From Knufia peltigerae (taxonomy: Eukaryota; Ascomycota; Eurotiomycetes; Chaetothyriales; Trichomeriaceae): a stretch of DNA of 64,000 bases. The position numbers and the translations under genes are program-made. This document shows positions 43,505 through 50,967 of the stretch, piece by piece; positions within the stretch are counted from its first letter, which is position 1; each line of letters begins with the position of its first letter. The DNA lies in the NCBI GenBank assembly GCA_030247855.1, contig JAPDRN010000056.1:147283-211282 (forward strand). Reading direction: 5' to 3'. A model generated the notes under the pieces. The model had not been told where the DNA came from. It searched no databases and saw only the letters and a list, made by a program, of their open reading frames with translations.

Positions 43505-44368
43505 TCAATGCTCGGGCAGGGGAATGAATTCCTTGTCGTCGCCGGGAATGGTGCCGAAACGCCCGGCTTCCCAGTCGTGCTTGGCCTGCTCGATGCGTTC
43601 CTTCGAACTGGAAACGAAGTTCCACCACAGATGGCGCGGGCCATCCAGCGGCTCGCCGCCGAACAGCATCGCCTTCACCGGCGTCTTTGCGCGCAGGCGG
43701 CCGCGCGCACCGGCTTCGGGAATCACCAGGTGCTGGGCGGGAATGTCCACGCCGTCCAGCTGCGCTTGGCCTTCGAGGATGTACAGCGCACGCTCGCGGT
43801 GGCCATCATCGATGTCGATCTCTGCATCGGGGTCGAGGTCGATCGCTACATTGAGGGTGTCGGCGAACACCTTTACTGGCGACTCCTCGCCATAGGCGCG
43901 TCCGGCGATCACTCGCAGCCAGGCGCCGTTGCGACGCTGCTCGGGCAGCGTGGCGGCAGCATGGTGGTAGAACGCCGGTTCGATTTCCTCATGCGACTTC
44001 GGCAACGCGACCCAGGTCTGCATGCCGTGGATCGGGTTGTCATGGTCGCGGTCCGGTTGCGGCGTGCGCTCGGAATGGGCGATGCCGCGGCCGGCGGTCA
44101 TCCAGTTGACGTCACCGGGACGGATCACCTGGTCCGAACCCAGCGTGTCGCGGTGGCCGATGGCGCCCGACCACAGATAGGTGACGGTGGCCAGGCCGAT
44201 ATGCGGGTGGGGGCGCACGTCGATGGCCGTACCGGGGTGCATGAGTGCCGGGCCCATCTGGTCGACGAACACGAACGAACCGATGCTGCGGGCCTGCAGG
44301 GTGGGCACTGCCCGGCGTACTTCCAGGCCGCCGATGTCGTGCACGCGCGGGGCGATGATGGTGGTCAT
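43505..44368 (-). CDS. Pirin family protein (second of two)
   Basis: A 287-residue bicupin with pirin signatures VDVRPHPHIGLATVTYLWSGAIGHRD (His-x-His metal ligands near 53-55) and VNWMTAGRGIAHSERTP. The C-terminal half contains RERALYILEGQAQLDG and the conserved WWNFVSSSKERIEQAK. It differs clearly from the pirin at 41073, so it is a paralogue from a different subgroup. The start MTTIIAPRVH is chosen by family fit; a longer reading runs into repeat island 3. Confidence 0.9.
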   Translation of the reverse strand: MTTIIAPRVHDIGGLEVRRAVPTLQARSIGSFVFVDQMGPALMHPGTAIDVRPHPHIGLATVTYLWSGAIGHRDTLGSDQVIRPGDVNWMTAGRGIAHSERTPQPDRDHDNPIHGMQTWVALPKSHEEIEPAFYHHAAATLPEQRRNGAWLRVIAGRAYGEESPVKVFADTLNVAIDLDPDAEIDIDDGHRERALYILEGQAQLDGVDIPAQHLVIPEAGARGRLRAKTPVKAMLFGGEPLDGPRHLWWNFVSSSKERIEQAKHDWEAGRFGTIPGDDKEFIPLPEH

Positions 44369-44522
44369 GCGGGCGTTCTCGCTGGCAGGGATCAAGGCGG
44401 TCAGCATCGCATGCTGTCGTGACGGTGACATTCCCCGTTCGGGTAACAGGTTGTTCCAGCCAACGGCGCAGCCCCTCGTGGCTGGTGGTTGGTCGCTGAA
44501 GGCAAAAGCAGAAGCCGCGCTT

Positions 44523-44626
44523 GGCCGGGCGGGTGGGTTGCGCAGGGGGCGCTGCAAGTACGTCCCTGTAAGCTCGGGCGCCGCATCCATGCGGCTCACG
44601 CCCCTGCGCAACCCACCCGCCCGGCC
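44523..44626. repeat. Long-armed hairpin repeat, copy B
   Basis: The arms starting GGCCGGGCGGGTGGGTTGCG and ending with their inverse pair over about 26 bases. The core contains TACGTCCCTGTAAGCTCGG and CGCATCCATGCGGCTCACG. Arm sequence differs from copy A, yet each copy is self-complementary. Confidence 0.88.
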
Positions 44627-44825
44627 TCTGACAGTTTCCGTGTGCCGTCCAGCCACGGAGAAGAAAAAAGAAAATCAAAATCAAACGCTGGTCGCTTCGC
44701 TCGCATCCACGCATGGCGTGGATCTACTGTCGACCAAGGTCGACATCAACCAGCAATCGCAGTTCACCAACCGTCACCGGGAAACTGTCAGGGGTGGGGC
44801 GGTGTGGGCAGCACCCGACAAGCAG

Positions 44826-44869
44826 AAAAGCCAGAGCCGGCTGTTGCTCCGGCTCTGGCTCTGGCTTTT
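44826..44869 (-). terminator. Terminator of fadB built from low-complexity repeat
   Basis: AAAAGCCAGAGCCGG (44826-44840) pairs with CCGGCTCTGGCT...TTTT (44849-44869). Read on the minus strand it ends in GGCTTTTCTG about 60 bases after the fadB stop. Confidence 0.6.
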
Positions 44870-44921
44870 GCTGTAGCTGTTGTTGTTGCCTCTGCGGGTG
44901 CCGGGCCGCAGGCCCGGCCGA

Positions 44922-47119
44922 TCACACCACCGGTTCGCGCAGGAGCGGGTTGTCCCAGCCCGGGCGCGGTGCGAAGCGGTCGCCGTGACGCTGCTGCAAC
45001 GCCTTCAGGCGTTCCACCAGTGCATCGGCACCGACTGCACGGATGTGCTGGATCGGACCGCCGCGGAACGGTGCGAAACCGGTACCGAAGATCACGCCCG
45101 CGTCCAGCAGGTCCGCGTCGGCCACCACGCCCTCGTGCAGGCACGCCACGGCCTCGTTCAACAGCGGCAGGATCAAGCGATCTTCCAGATCGGCAGGCGC
45201 CTGGTAGTCGCGCGCTACGTCCGGCTTCTTGGCCCGGCCGTTTTCCCAGGTGTAGATGCCCTGGCCATCCTTCTTGCCGCGCTTGTCCGGTTCCACCGTC
45301 TGCAGCGCCGCCGGAATCTGCAGGCCCAGGAACGGAGCCAGTTCCTTGCCCACGCCAGCAGCCACGTCCAGGCCCACGGTGTCGATCAGTTCAATCGGGC
45401 CCATCGGCATGCCGAACTTCACCGCCGCCTTGTCGATCACCGGGCCCGGAATGCCTTCAGCGTATGCGGTGGCCGCTTCCAGCATGTACGGGAACAGCAC
45501 GCGGTTGACCAGGAAACCGGGAGTGCCGGCCACCGGCACCGGGAACTTGCCCAGCGCCTTGCAGAAGGCTGCCAGGCGACGCTCGGTTTCAGCGGCCATG
45601 CCATCGTGATGAATGATCTCCACCAGCGGCATCTGTGCCACCGGGTTGAAGTAATGCAGGCCGGCGAACTGCGCCGGACGCTGGATGTGATCGCGCAGTT
45701 CCACCAGCGGAATCGACGAGGTGTTGGTGGTCAGCAACGCGTCGAGCTTCATCTTCGGCTCCAGCGTCTGGTACAGCGCACGCTTGGCTTCCGGGTTCTC
45801 GATGATCGCTTCGATCACCAGATCGGCCTGCGCCACGCCGTTGCCTTCCAGATCGGCACGCAGGCGCGCGGCGACGGCCGGGCGCTTGCTCTCGTCACGC
45901 ACCTTCTTGGCGAACAGCGCCTGCGCACGTTCCATGGCCGGATCGATGAAGCGCTGCTCGCGGTCCTGCAGGGTCACGTCGAAGCCCTTGTAGGCTGCCC
46001 ACGCGGCGATGTCACCGCCCATCACACCGGCACCGACCACGTGCACGTGGCGGATGCCGGAATCACCACCACCGAGGCCCTTCAGGCGTTCGGTCAGGAA
46101 GAAGATGCGGATCAGGTTGCGTGCGGTCGGCGTGCTGGCCAGCTTCACCACCGCGCGTCGTTCGGCATCCAGGCGTGCCTGCACCGGCTTGCCGCCGCTG
46201 CGCTGCCAGGTGTTGATCAACGCATACGGCGCCGGGTACTGGTCCTTCTTCGCCTTGCGCGCGACCTGCTTGACCATCTGCGGGGCCAGCAGCTGGCGTG
46301 CAAGCCAGGTATTGGTTGCCCACGCCGTCGCACGCTGCTTGAACGGACGGGTGGTGCCGGACAAGGCCAGCGCCACGGCGGTGTCGAGCACGACTGCCGG
46401 TGCCACCACCTTGTCGACCAGGCCGATACCGCGTGCGGCCGAGGCCGACAGCGTGCGCCCGGTCAGCATCATGTCCATCGCAGCGGGCGCGCCGACCAAC
46501 TGCGGCAGGCGCGCGCTGCCACCCCAGCCCGGGAAGATGCCCAGCTGGGTTTCCGGCAGGCCGATGCGGGTGGAACTGTCATTGGACGCGACGCGGTAGC
46601 GGCAGGCCAAGGCCAGCTCGGTGCCGCCGCCCAGGCAATGGCCATNNNNNNNNNNNNNNNNNNNNNNNNNNNNNNNNNNNNNNNNNNNNNNNNNNNNNNN
46701 NNNNNNNNNNNNNNNNNNNNNNNNNNNNNNNNNNNNNNNNNNNNGGCCAGCTCGGTGCCGCCGCCCAGGCAATGGCCATGGATGGCGGCCACGGTGGGGC
46801 AGGGTAGTTCGGCCAGCTTCTGGTAGGTCGACTGGCCACGACGGATGGCGTCGTTGACGGTGCCGCGGCGATCGAATTCCTGGAATTCCTTCAGGTCGGC
46901 GCCGGCGATGAAGCCTGCCTTCTTGATCGACTGGATCACCACGCCCTTGGGCGGGTCCATGGCGATGCGCTCCAGCAGGTCGCCCAGCTCCAGCAGGACA
47001 TCCTGCGACATTGCGTTGACACTGCTGTCCTGACGATCAAGGGAGAGGACCACCACGCCATCGTCGCGGATCTCGGGGTGCCAGTGGCTGAAGCGGAGAC
47101 CATCGAAGCTTGAGAGCAT
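44922..47119 (-). CDS. fadB: FadB-type 3-hydroxyacyl-CoA dehydrogenase/enoyl-CoA hydratase, interrupted by assembly gap
   Basis: A multifunctional beta-oxidation alpha subunit. The N-terminal crotonase domain (about 1-190) has the oxyanion loops AGADLKEF and HGHCLGGGTELALACRYR; the NAD-binding domain begins at VVGAGVMGGDIAAWAA, followed by the 3HCDH C-terminal domains (VNRVLFPYMLEAATAYAEG, PMGPIELIDTVGLDV). 99 N (46646-46744) split the frame. The 35 bases on each side of the N run (46611-46645, 46745-46779) are identical. Removing the gap and one copy leaves 2064 bases, exactly 688 codons, so the real gene is intact with 687 residues. The partner thiolase FadA is not in this window. Confidence 0.92.
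46646..46744. other. Assembly gap (99 N) with duplicated 35-base flanks
   Basis: Identical 35-base blocks border the gap, meaning two contigs whose ends overlap were joined without merging. It shifts the fadB frame artificially. Confidence 0.97.
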
Positions 47120-47286
47120 GGACGTTCCATCCGGTTGTGTATGGAGAAGGGGGCTATGATCCAGAGGTTGTTTCCCCCGCGTCAAATCCCAATAGCAGGG
47201 GTGTGGCGCCCCGGATCGCAGGCCTTGGACCGGAACGTTAACGGAACGGTGGTTAAAAGCTGGTGCGGCGCCAGGTGATCGGCGAC

Positions 47287-47314
47287 TGAACTTTTCCCGG
47301 GATTGGCAGTCTCA
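47287..47314 (+). promoter_or_regulatory. Sigma-E type promoter upstream of rpoE
   Basis: TGAACTT (47287-47293), 16 bases, then TCTCA (47310-47314), a good match to the GAACTT-N16-TCTGA pattern of RpoE-dependent promoters. It ends 40 bases before the rpoE ATG and would give autoregulation. Confidence 0.68.
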
Positions 47315-47354
47315 TTGCCCGACGTCGGTTGGGCTGACAGGAGTGCGGCCCCTC

Positions 47355-47975
47355 ATGGCCGATGTTGATACACCTCAGGAGCTGGATCTGGAACTGGTCC
47401 GGCGCGTGCAGCACGGCGAGAGTGCCGCCTTTGATGTCCTGGTGCGCAAGTACCAGCATCGGGTCGTGGCCCTGGTCGGTCGCTACATCGCCGACTGGAG
47501 TGAATGTCAGGACGTGGCCCAGGACACTTTCATCCGTGCTTACCGTGCGATTGGAAGCTTCCGCGGCGACGCCCAGTTCTCAACCTGGTTGCATCGGATC
47601 GCCGTGAATACCGCCAAAAATCACCTGGCTTCGCACAATCGCCGCCCGCCGACCGATGACATCGACATCGGCGACGCCGAGCAGTTCGACAGCGGCACTC
47701 GCCTGCGCGACACCGACACGCCCGAGCGCGAGTTGATGCGCCAGGAACTGGAACAGACGGTGATGAAGGCCGTCAATGCGCTGCCGGAAGAACTCCGGTC
47801 AGCGATCACCCTGCGCGAGGTGGAAGGCCTGAGCTACGAGGAAATCGCGCAGAAGATGGGGTGTCCGATCGGCACCGTGCGTTCCCGGATTTTCCGGGCG
47901 CGCGAGGCGATCGACACCGAACTCCGGCCGCTGTTGGACATCGGCAGTGCCACCCGCGAGAAGAACCGTATATGA
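47355..47975 (+). CDS. rpoE: Extracytoplasmic sigma factor RpoE
   Basis: A 206-residue ECF sigma factor of the RpoE/AlgU group. Region 2 (about 14-85: AFDVLVRKYQHRVVALVGRYIADWSECQDVAQDTFIRAYRAI) and region 4 (about 135-190: ALPEELRSAITLREVEGLSYEEIAQKMGCPIGTVRSRIFRARE) are complete. It directs transcription of envelope stress genes when released from RseA. The next gene starts inside its stop codon (ATGA). The whole rpoE-rseA-degP order matches Xanthomonas. The ATG at 47355 is preferred over a GTG twelve bases earlier. Confidence 0.95.
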   Translation: MADVDTPQELDLELVRRVQHGESAAFDVLVRKYQHRVVALVGRYIADWSECQDVAQDTFIRAYRAIGSFRGDAQFSTWLHRIAVNTAKNHLASHNRRPPTDDIDIGDAEQFDSGTRLRDTDTPERELMRQELEQTVMKAVNALPEELRSAITLREVEGLSYEEIAQKMGCPIGTVRSRIFRAREAIDTELRPLLDIGSATREKNRI

Positions 47976-48847
47976 CCCGCATTCCGAACAACGAATCGCA
48001 CAACCACCAGTCTCCCGCCGGGCAACGCCTGGACGAACGCCATCGCCAGCAGCTGTCGGCGCTGGTCGACGGTGAACTGGGTGCAGATGAGGCGCGCTTC
48101 CTGGTGCGCCGCATGGAACACGATCCGGAACTGGCCGGCTGCCAGGAACGCTGGCACCTGTTGGGTGATGTCATGCGCGGCCAGGCGTCGCTGCTGGCAC
48201 CGGCCGGTTTCAGTGCCGCCGTGGCTGCTGCCATCGCCGCCGAGCCTGCACCGCTGGCCGAGCCGAAGCGTCAGGCCCGCCGCAGTGGTTGGCGTGCTTG
48301 GGGTGGTGGCGCACTGGCTGCTTCGGTTGCTGCCGTGGCGCTGTTCGTCGGCCGCGAAAAGCTGCAGGAGGCGCCCCCCGTCGATGTCTCCGCACCGCAG
48401 GTGATCGCCAGCCAGGCGCAGTTGCCACCGGCATCCGGGCAGCCTGCGGCTGTCACCGAGGCATCGGTGGACACCGCCGCGATGGCCGTGGCCAGCGTGC
48501 CGGCGGTGGCCATGGCAGCGGCCAGCCGTCGCCAGGACGCGCGCCGCGCCAGCGCCACCCGCAGCCAGCAGGCCGCACGCGTGGCCCAGCGCGATGACGC
48601 ACCGCTGCGCGCGGTCGCCAGCCAGGCGCCGCTGACCCCGACCGTGCCCGCCAGTAGCGCGCGCAACCTGCCATTTGGCGAGGTCGGCAGCCTGCAGGCA
48701 CGGCCGTGGCCGCGTTCCAGCCTGGCGCCCGCCGCCGCTGGCGCTCTCAATGCCAGCTTCCCGGCCCATGCCGGTGGCGCCGCGTTCTATCCATTCGAGC
48801 CACGCCTGCAGGACGACCTGCCGGCGTCGCCACGCCCGCGCGACTGA
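47972..48847 (+). CDS. rseA: Anti-sigma-E factor RseA
   Basis: A 291-residue single-pass inner-membrane protein. The cytoplasmic anti-sigma domain (about 20-85; LSALVDGELGADEARFLVRRMEHDPELAGCQERWHLLGDVMRG) matches RseA/MucA. The transmembrane segment lies at about 112-127 (GALAASVAAVALFVG), followed by a long Ala/Gln/Arg-rich periplasmic region, low in complexity and longer than E. coli RseA (216 residues). No rseB follows, so signal sensing differs from E. coli. Its start overlaps the rpoE stop. Confidence 0.88.
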   Translation: MTRIPNNESHNHQSPAGQRLDERHRQQLSALVDGELGADEARFLVRRMEHDPELAGCQERWHLLGDVMRGQASLLAPAGFSAAVAAAIAAEPAPLAEPKRQARRSGWRAWGGGALAASVAAVALFVGREKLQEAPPVDVSAPQVIASQAQLPPASGQPAAVTEASVDTAAMAVASVPAVAMAAASRRQDARRASATRSQQAARVAQRDDAPLRAVASQAPLTPTVPASSARNLPFGEVGSLQARPWPRSSLAPAAAGALNASFPAHAGGAAFYPFEPRLQDDLPASPRPRD

Positions 48848-48863
48848 GCCGGGTACCGTCCCA

Positions 48864-48891
48864 CGCCCCGCCGTCGGCGGGGCGCATTTTT
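48864..48891 (+). terminator. Hairpin with T-run between rseA and degP
   Basis: CGCCCCGCC pairs with GGCGGGGCG around a 3-base loop and is followed by CATTTTT. It could partly reduce read-through from rpoE-rseA into degP. Confidence 0.7.
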
Positions 48892-48923
48892 CCCTTTCCA
48901 TCCGACCCGGAGGTTGCCGTCCG

Positions 48924-50450
48924 ATGACTCCCCGACTGCGCACACATGCCATTGGCCTGTTCGCCCTGACCCTGCCGCTGGTGGCCTGTGCCCAACCGGC
49001 GGCGCCTGCCGCCCAGCCGCAGGCCGCAGCCGCTGCTGCGGCGCCGCGCGCACCGGCGCAGCCGCTGGTCAGCGGCCTGCCTGACTTCACCAATCTGGTC
49101 GAGCAGGTCGGCCCCGGTGTGGTCAACGTCGACACCACCATCGTCCGCAGCAACCGCCAGGCACGCGGCGGCATGGGCCCGGGTGATGACGAGATGCCTG
49201 AATTCTTCCGCCGCTTCTTCGGCCCGGATTTCCCGATGCCGGGGCAGGGCCCCGGCGGCCAGGACGGCGGACCCAGCATCAAGGGCCGCGGCATGGGCTC
49301 TGGCTTCATCATTTCGCCTGACGGCTACGTGCTGACCAACTACCACGTCATTGCCGATGCCAGCGAAGTGAAGGTCAAGCTCGGCGACAGCCGCGAGTTC
49401 ACCGCCAAAGTTGTCGGCAGCGACCAGCAGTACGATGTGGCCCTGTTGAAGATCGACGGCAAGAACCTGCCGACCGTGCGCGTGGGTGATTCCAACAGCC
49501 TGAAGCCCGGCCAGTGGGTTGTCGCGATCGGCTCGCCGTTCGGTCTCGACCACTCGGTTACCGCTGGCGTGGTCAGTGCCCTCGGCCGCAGTACCGGCGG
49601 CCCGGACCAGCGCTATGTACCGTTCATCCAGACCGACGTGGCGATCAACCAGGGCAACTCCGGCGGCCCGCTGCTGAATACCCGTGGCGAAGTGGTCGGC
49701 ATCAACTCGCAGATCTTCTCGGCCTCGGGCGGCTACATGGGCATCAGCTTTGCGATCCCGATCGATCTGGCGATGAGCGCGGTCGAGCAGATCAAGAAGA
49801 GCGGCAAGGTGACCCGTGGCCAGATCGGTGTTGCCCTGGACCCGAAACCGATCGACGCGACCATGGCCAAGGGCCTGGGCATGTCCGACACCCAGGGCGC
49901 TCTGGTCAATGAGGTCGTTGCGGGGAGTCCCAGCGCCAAGGCTGGCCTGCAGCCGCTGGATGTCATCCGGTCGGTCAACAGGACCCCCATCCGTGATTCG
50001 TCCCAGCTCCCGCCGATGATCGGCGTCATGGCGCCTGGATCGTCCGTTGTGCTGGAAGTGCTGCGTGACGGTAAACCGCGCACTATCACGGTAGTAGTGG
50101 GTGCAGAGTCCGCCGCCACCGAAACGGTCGGAGCCGGGACCGGCGCCGGTGACAGTCCAGGCAGCGCCGCCGATCGCCTGGGCCTGACCGTCGAAGATCT
50201 GGATCCTGCGACGAGGAAGCAGATGGGTCTGAAACTAGGCGGTGTGCGCATCGCCCAGGTCGCGGATGCGGCCCGTGATGCGGGTCTCGGCAGGGGGCTG
50301 GTCATCACCCAGGTGGGCAGGACCCCGGTTGAAAGCGCATCCCAGTTCAATGGGCTGGTGGCGCGTGCCCGTCCGGGTGATGCACTCGTGGTGCTGGTCT
50401 ACAACCCGCAGAATGGGGCGAGTCGCTTTGTCGCCCTGACCGTCAAGTAA
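48924..50450 (+). CDS. degP: Periplasmic serine protease/chaperone DegP (MucD)
   Basis: A 508-residue HtrA protease. The N-terminal export signal ends LPLVACAQP; Cys22 sits in a lipobox-like LVAC, so lipidation is possible. The catalytic triad is His141 (TNYHVIA), Asp171 (YDVALLKID) and Ser246 (GNSGGPLL). Two PDZ domains follow (about 285-375 and 405-500). It degrades or refolds misfolded envelope proteins and acts as MucD in sigma-E control. The start ATG follows CGGAGG. Transcribed with rpoE-rseA. Confidence 0.94.
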   Translation: MTPRLRTHAIGLFALTLPLVACAQPAAPAAQPQAAAAAAAPRAPAQPLVSGLPDFTNLVEQVGPGVVNVDTTIVRSNRQARGGMGPGDDEMPEFFRRFFGPDFPMPGQGPGGQDGGPSIKGRGMGSGFIISPDGYVLTNYHVIADASEVKVKLGDSREFTAKVVGSDQQYDVALLKIDGKNLPTVRVGDSNSLKPGQWVVAIGSPFGLDHSVTAGVVSALGRSTGGPDQRYVPFIQTDVAINQGNSGGPLLNTRGEVVGINSQIFSASGGYMGISFAIPIDLAMSAVEQIKKSGKVTRGQIGVALDPKPIDATMAKGLGMSDTQGALVNEVVAGSPSAKAGLQPLDVIRSVNRTPIRDSSQLPPMIGVMAPGSSVVLEVLRDGKPRTITVVVGAESAATETVGAGTGAGDSPGSAADRLGLTVEDLDPATRKQMGLKLGGVRIAQVADAARDAGLGRGLVITQVGRTPVESASQFNGLVARARPGDALVVLVYNPQNGASRFVALTVK

Positions 50451-50462
50451 TTGATTTTTAAT

Positions 50463-50492
50463 GCCCGGACGCGGATTTCAGTGCGTCCGGGC
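50463..50492. terminator. Hairpin after degP
   Basis: GCCCGGACGC (50463-50472) pairs with GCGTCCGGGC (50483-50492), 12 bases after the degP stop. It lies between degP and the convergent small peptide gene and may serve both. Confidence 0.65.
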
Positions 50493-50505
50493 GCGGTCTT
50501 CAGAT

Positions 50506-50667
50506 TCAGACCTGGAGATTCCTGTCCACGCAGTAGCCGTTGCCGCCACCGTCGATGAAGCAGCACTCGTGGATGTCACAGACCTTGTAGATCCGCGCAA
50601 ATGCCGATGAGGGCAGCAGAGTGCCCGCACAGGTTGCGATCAGGAGGGTCATTGCCTTGATCTTCAT
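50506..50667 (-). CDS. Small secreted cysteine-rich peptide (uncharacterised)
   Basis: A 53-residue open frame, too short for many gene callers. It has a classic export signal MKIKAMTLLIATCAGTLLPS followed by SAFA with a probable cleavage at residue 24. The predicted mature peptide is about 29 residues with four cysteines: Cys30, Cys35, Cys36 and Cys46, around a Gly-rich loop (IDGGGNGYC). The spacing C-x4-CC-x9-C suggests two disulfides. AAAGGAC lies just upstream of the ATG. A strong dyad (50683-50724) sits in its leader. I do not recognise the family; it could be a signal, an envelope factor or an inhibitor. Confidence 0.68.
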   Translation of the reverse strand: MKIKAMTLLIATCAGTLLPSSAFARIYKVCDIHECCFIDGGGNGYCVDRNLQV

Positions 50668-50682
50668 TCATTCAGTCCTTTG

Positions 50683-50724
50683 TTAGTGATTTCGTGAGTA
50701 GCGGCGTCCGCCGCAGTTCACTAA
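50683..50724. promoter_or_regulatory. Dyad in the leader of the cysteine-rich peptide gene
   Basis: Outer arms TTAGTGA (50683-50689) and TCACTAA (50718-50724) enclose an inner GCGGCG-TC-CGCCGC stem (50701-50714). It ends 15 bases before the peptide ATG on the minus strand. It might be an operator or a folded 5' leader. The 300-base space to lepA otherwise holds a hairpin at 50839-50860 and an AT-richer segment (50724-50770) probably holding promoters. Confidence 0.55.
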
Positions 50725-50838
50725 TTGCAGTCTTTTCGAGGATTGAGAATGAGATTTGTTGCAATTGGTCTCGGCACTGGCCCGGATCAGGCGCGAATAC
50801 GCGCTCGTTGATGCGGGAACGATGCTCTTCCCGTCCCC

Positions 50839-50860
50839 AAAGCCCCGCCCTGGCGGGGCT
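50839..50860. terminator. GC-rich hairpin upstream of lepA
   Basis: AAGCCCCGCC (50839-50848) pairs with GGCGGGGCTT (50851-50860). It has A/T ends but no long T-run. It lies 107 bases before lepA and may separate it from upstream transcription. Confidence 0.5.
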
Positions 50861-50967
50861 TCGGCCATTCCGGGGCTTGCCCGGACAGGCCAACCACGCG
50901 GCTACCCTCCGGGCGTGCGATAATCGACCGTTACCCTGACGACGCCGCGCGCCGCCGCCACCTCTCT

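Larger units (their letters stand above)
44369..44921. repeat. Repeat island 3 (553-base gene-free stretch)
   Basis: Between the second pirin and fadB: a long-armed hairpin (44523-44626); CTGACAGTTTCC (44628-44639) with its perfect inverse GGAAACTGTCAG (44780-44791) enclosing an A-rich tract and two GTAG-type palindromes (ATCCACGC at about 44705-44723 and GTCGACC at about 44730-44745); GGGGTGGGGCGGTGTGGGC; a hairpin made of CAGAGCCGG and GGCTCTGGCT runs (44826-44869); and a GCCGGGCCGCAGGCCCGGC stem (about 44899-44917). Confidence 0.8.

Noticed and set aside
44880..46826. A 648-codon plus-strand frame across the N run
   Set aside because: Antisense of fadB; the N run is read through artificially.
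46469..47185. Separate short enoyl-CoA hydratase gene of 238 codons
   Set aside because: It is the 5' part of fadB read through the N gap into a wrong frame.
50694..50939. 81-codon plus-strand frame before lepA
   Set aside because: It runs across the dyad and the GC hairpin, with no ribosome site and no homology recognised.
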